Shown: positions 63,261 to 64,000 of the stretch, in pieces
Layout of the letters: each line of letters starts with the position of its first letter
Position numbering within the stretch: position 1 is the first letter of the stretch
From: Leeuwenhoekiella parthenopeia
Lineage (GTDB): Bacteria > Bacteroidota > Bacteroidia > Flavobacteriales > Flavobacteriaceae
Direction: 5' to 3'
Length of the DNA: 64,000 nucleotides
Assembly: GCF_020782115.1 (NCBI RefSeq)
Contig: NZ_JAJGMW010000001.1
Location: 248,001-312,000 of the forward strand
Program-made: the position numbers and the translations under genes
Notes under the pieces: generated by a model
What the model saw: only the letters and a program-made list of their open reading frames with translations
Told to the model about the DNA's origin: nothing
The model's database searches: none

Positions 63261-64000
63261 TTAGTTCTTGCCAGACAAACTCCCCATATTTATACTATCG
63301 GGAACTTTTTTTAAATTATTGCCCCTCCCATCAAGAAAATACGACTCGATGTCTGAGATCAGTATCCAAGGTGGAGCTGGCTTTTTGCCGGCAAGAAAAT
63401 CGTCGTACAATCCGCGCCATTTTGATAAATCATATTGTTCATAAAGATGCCCGTAACCTTCGATCCTCAGATCACCCTCTTCACTTAATTTTTTCATCAT
63501 AAATGATTTCAGGTTTTGCATTTGCGAAGAAAATTCTTCATTTAATGCCAGATTATTAATGCAATAAGGATCGCTAGTAATGTCGTATAATTCTTCTAAA
63601 GGTCTCTTGCCAAAATTTGTCATCCAGTAATTTTTGTCATTTCCCTTTCGTCTTAAATTAAGTAAAAGACTCTTTGTAGGGCTGCTGTCGACATTAAGAT
63701 AGCCGGTCTCCGGGTTTCCTGATGGCCAGCGATTGGGTTCAAAATTTTTTATATAAAGCATATTATCTTTATAAATACCACGTATGGGGTAACCCCAATC
63801 GTTGGGTCTTCCGGTATCGTGACGTTCTTTACCAACCAGTACAAAGTCACGAGAGGCTTGCACCTCCTCTGGTATTTCGGCAGTGAGCAAGGGCAAGAAA
63901 CTCTTACCCGGCGAGGGATGCAAACCAGACTCTTTAAATGGGAGCTCTACCGCATCAAAGATGGTTGGTGTGAGATCAATAAAGCTGACATAATTCTTTA
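63261..64000 (-). CDS. sulfatase, C-terminal part (5' end beyond the window)
   Basis: The reading frame is open to the right edge; upstream of LHPSPGKSF it reads NYVSFIDLTPTIFDAVELPF, typical of the region where S1 sulfatases have their fourth metal/substrate loop. RHDTGRPNDWGYPIRGIYKDNMLYIKNF, ELYDITSDPYCINNLA and a C-terminal extension of about 60 residues follow. The formylglycine site lies outside the window, so its subfamily cannot be told; the layout (SLVD/SFIDLTPT, ELYDxxxDP) supports a sulfatase. It precedes the S1_7-like gene by 11 bp. A TTG inside the frame at 63921-63923 is not the real start. Confidence 0.85.
   Translation of the reverse strand, partial: KNYVSFIDLTPTIFDAVELPFKESGLHPSPGKSFLPLLTAEIPEEVQASRDFVLVGKERHDTGRPNDWGYPIRGIYKDNMLYIKNFEPNRWPSGNPETGYLNVDSSPTKSLLLNLRRKGNDKNYWMTNFGKRPLEELYDITSDPYCINNLALNEEFSSQMQNLKSFMMKKLSEEGDLRIEGYGHLYEQYDLSKWRGLYDDFLAGKKPAPPWILISDIESYFLDGRGNNLKKVPDSINMGSLSGKN

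Noticed and set aside
1-64000. CRISPR array, rRNA genes, polysaccharide lyases
   Set aside because: No regularly spaced repeats, rRNA-like tracts or recognisable lyase motifs were seen on reading the window.

Overview
The window is AT-rich DNA from a member of the Bacteroidota, most likely a marine Flavobacteriia. This rests on three SusC/SusD-type pairs, a hybrid two-component system, type IX secretion (T9SS) C-terminal sorting domains, many Bacteroidota-type lipoprotein signals, and TAnnTTTG-like promoter boxes. Nearly all of it is polysaccharide utilisation loci (PULs) for a sulfated polysaccharide.

Left locus (1-7712): the start of a SusD-like lipoprotein (cut by the window edge) and its SusC-like receptor, a divergent AraC-family regulator, and a secreted multidomain GH43 enzyme with a T9SS tail. 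Mobile-DNA scar (about 8170-10040): a decayed IS256-family transposase fragment interrupted by a 20-bp GC-rich palindrome, a terminator, an intact Bacteroidota-type tyrosine recombinase, a second strong hairpin, and a 16-bp stretch identical in form to a tRNA 3' end (candidate attachment site).

Right locus (10198-64000, continuing past the edge): a dense set of secreted or lipid-anchored enzymes. I count six sulfatases (four with a CxPSR formylglycine motif, one with CSAAR, one cut by the window edge), seven further GH43-type five-bladed propellers, two GH27-like alpha-galactosidase family enzymes, one GH2, four right-handed beta-helix proteins with GH28/GH49-like paired Asp motifs, a DUF5060 candidate glycosidase, two DUF1080 proteins, and a DUF4380-like protein. 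Two SusC/SusD pairs lie side by side with a DUF1735-type surface lipoprotein. A hybrid histidine kinase/AraC regulator lies inside one operon. Most genes are on the minus strand; a five-gene... more exactly four-gene plus-strand operon (22603-27978) diverges from it.

How it may work: surface SusD/DUF1735 lipoproteins capture the glycan, T9SS or lipid-anchored beta-helix and GH43 enzymes cut it, SusC imports oligosaccharides, and periplasmic or outer-membrane sulfatases and exo-glycosidases finish degradation. The hybrid kinase would sense an oligosaccharide. Four minus-strand transcription units share a 60-bp promoter layout (two CTCATTT-like half-sites 21 bp apart, then a -7-like box), which I propose as the regulator's operator. 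The combination of GH27, GH43, GH2, GH28/49-like folds and sulfatases, with no polysaccharide lyase or GH105/GH88, GH16, GH29 or GH95 visible, suggests a sulfated galactan or arabinogalactan-like polymer; that substrate is inference.
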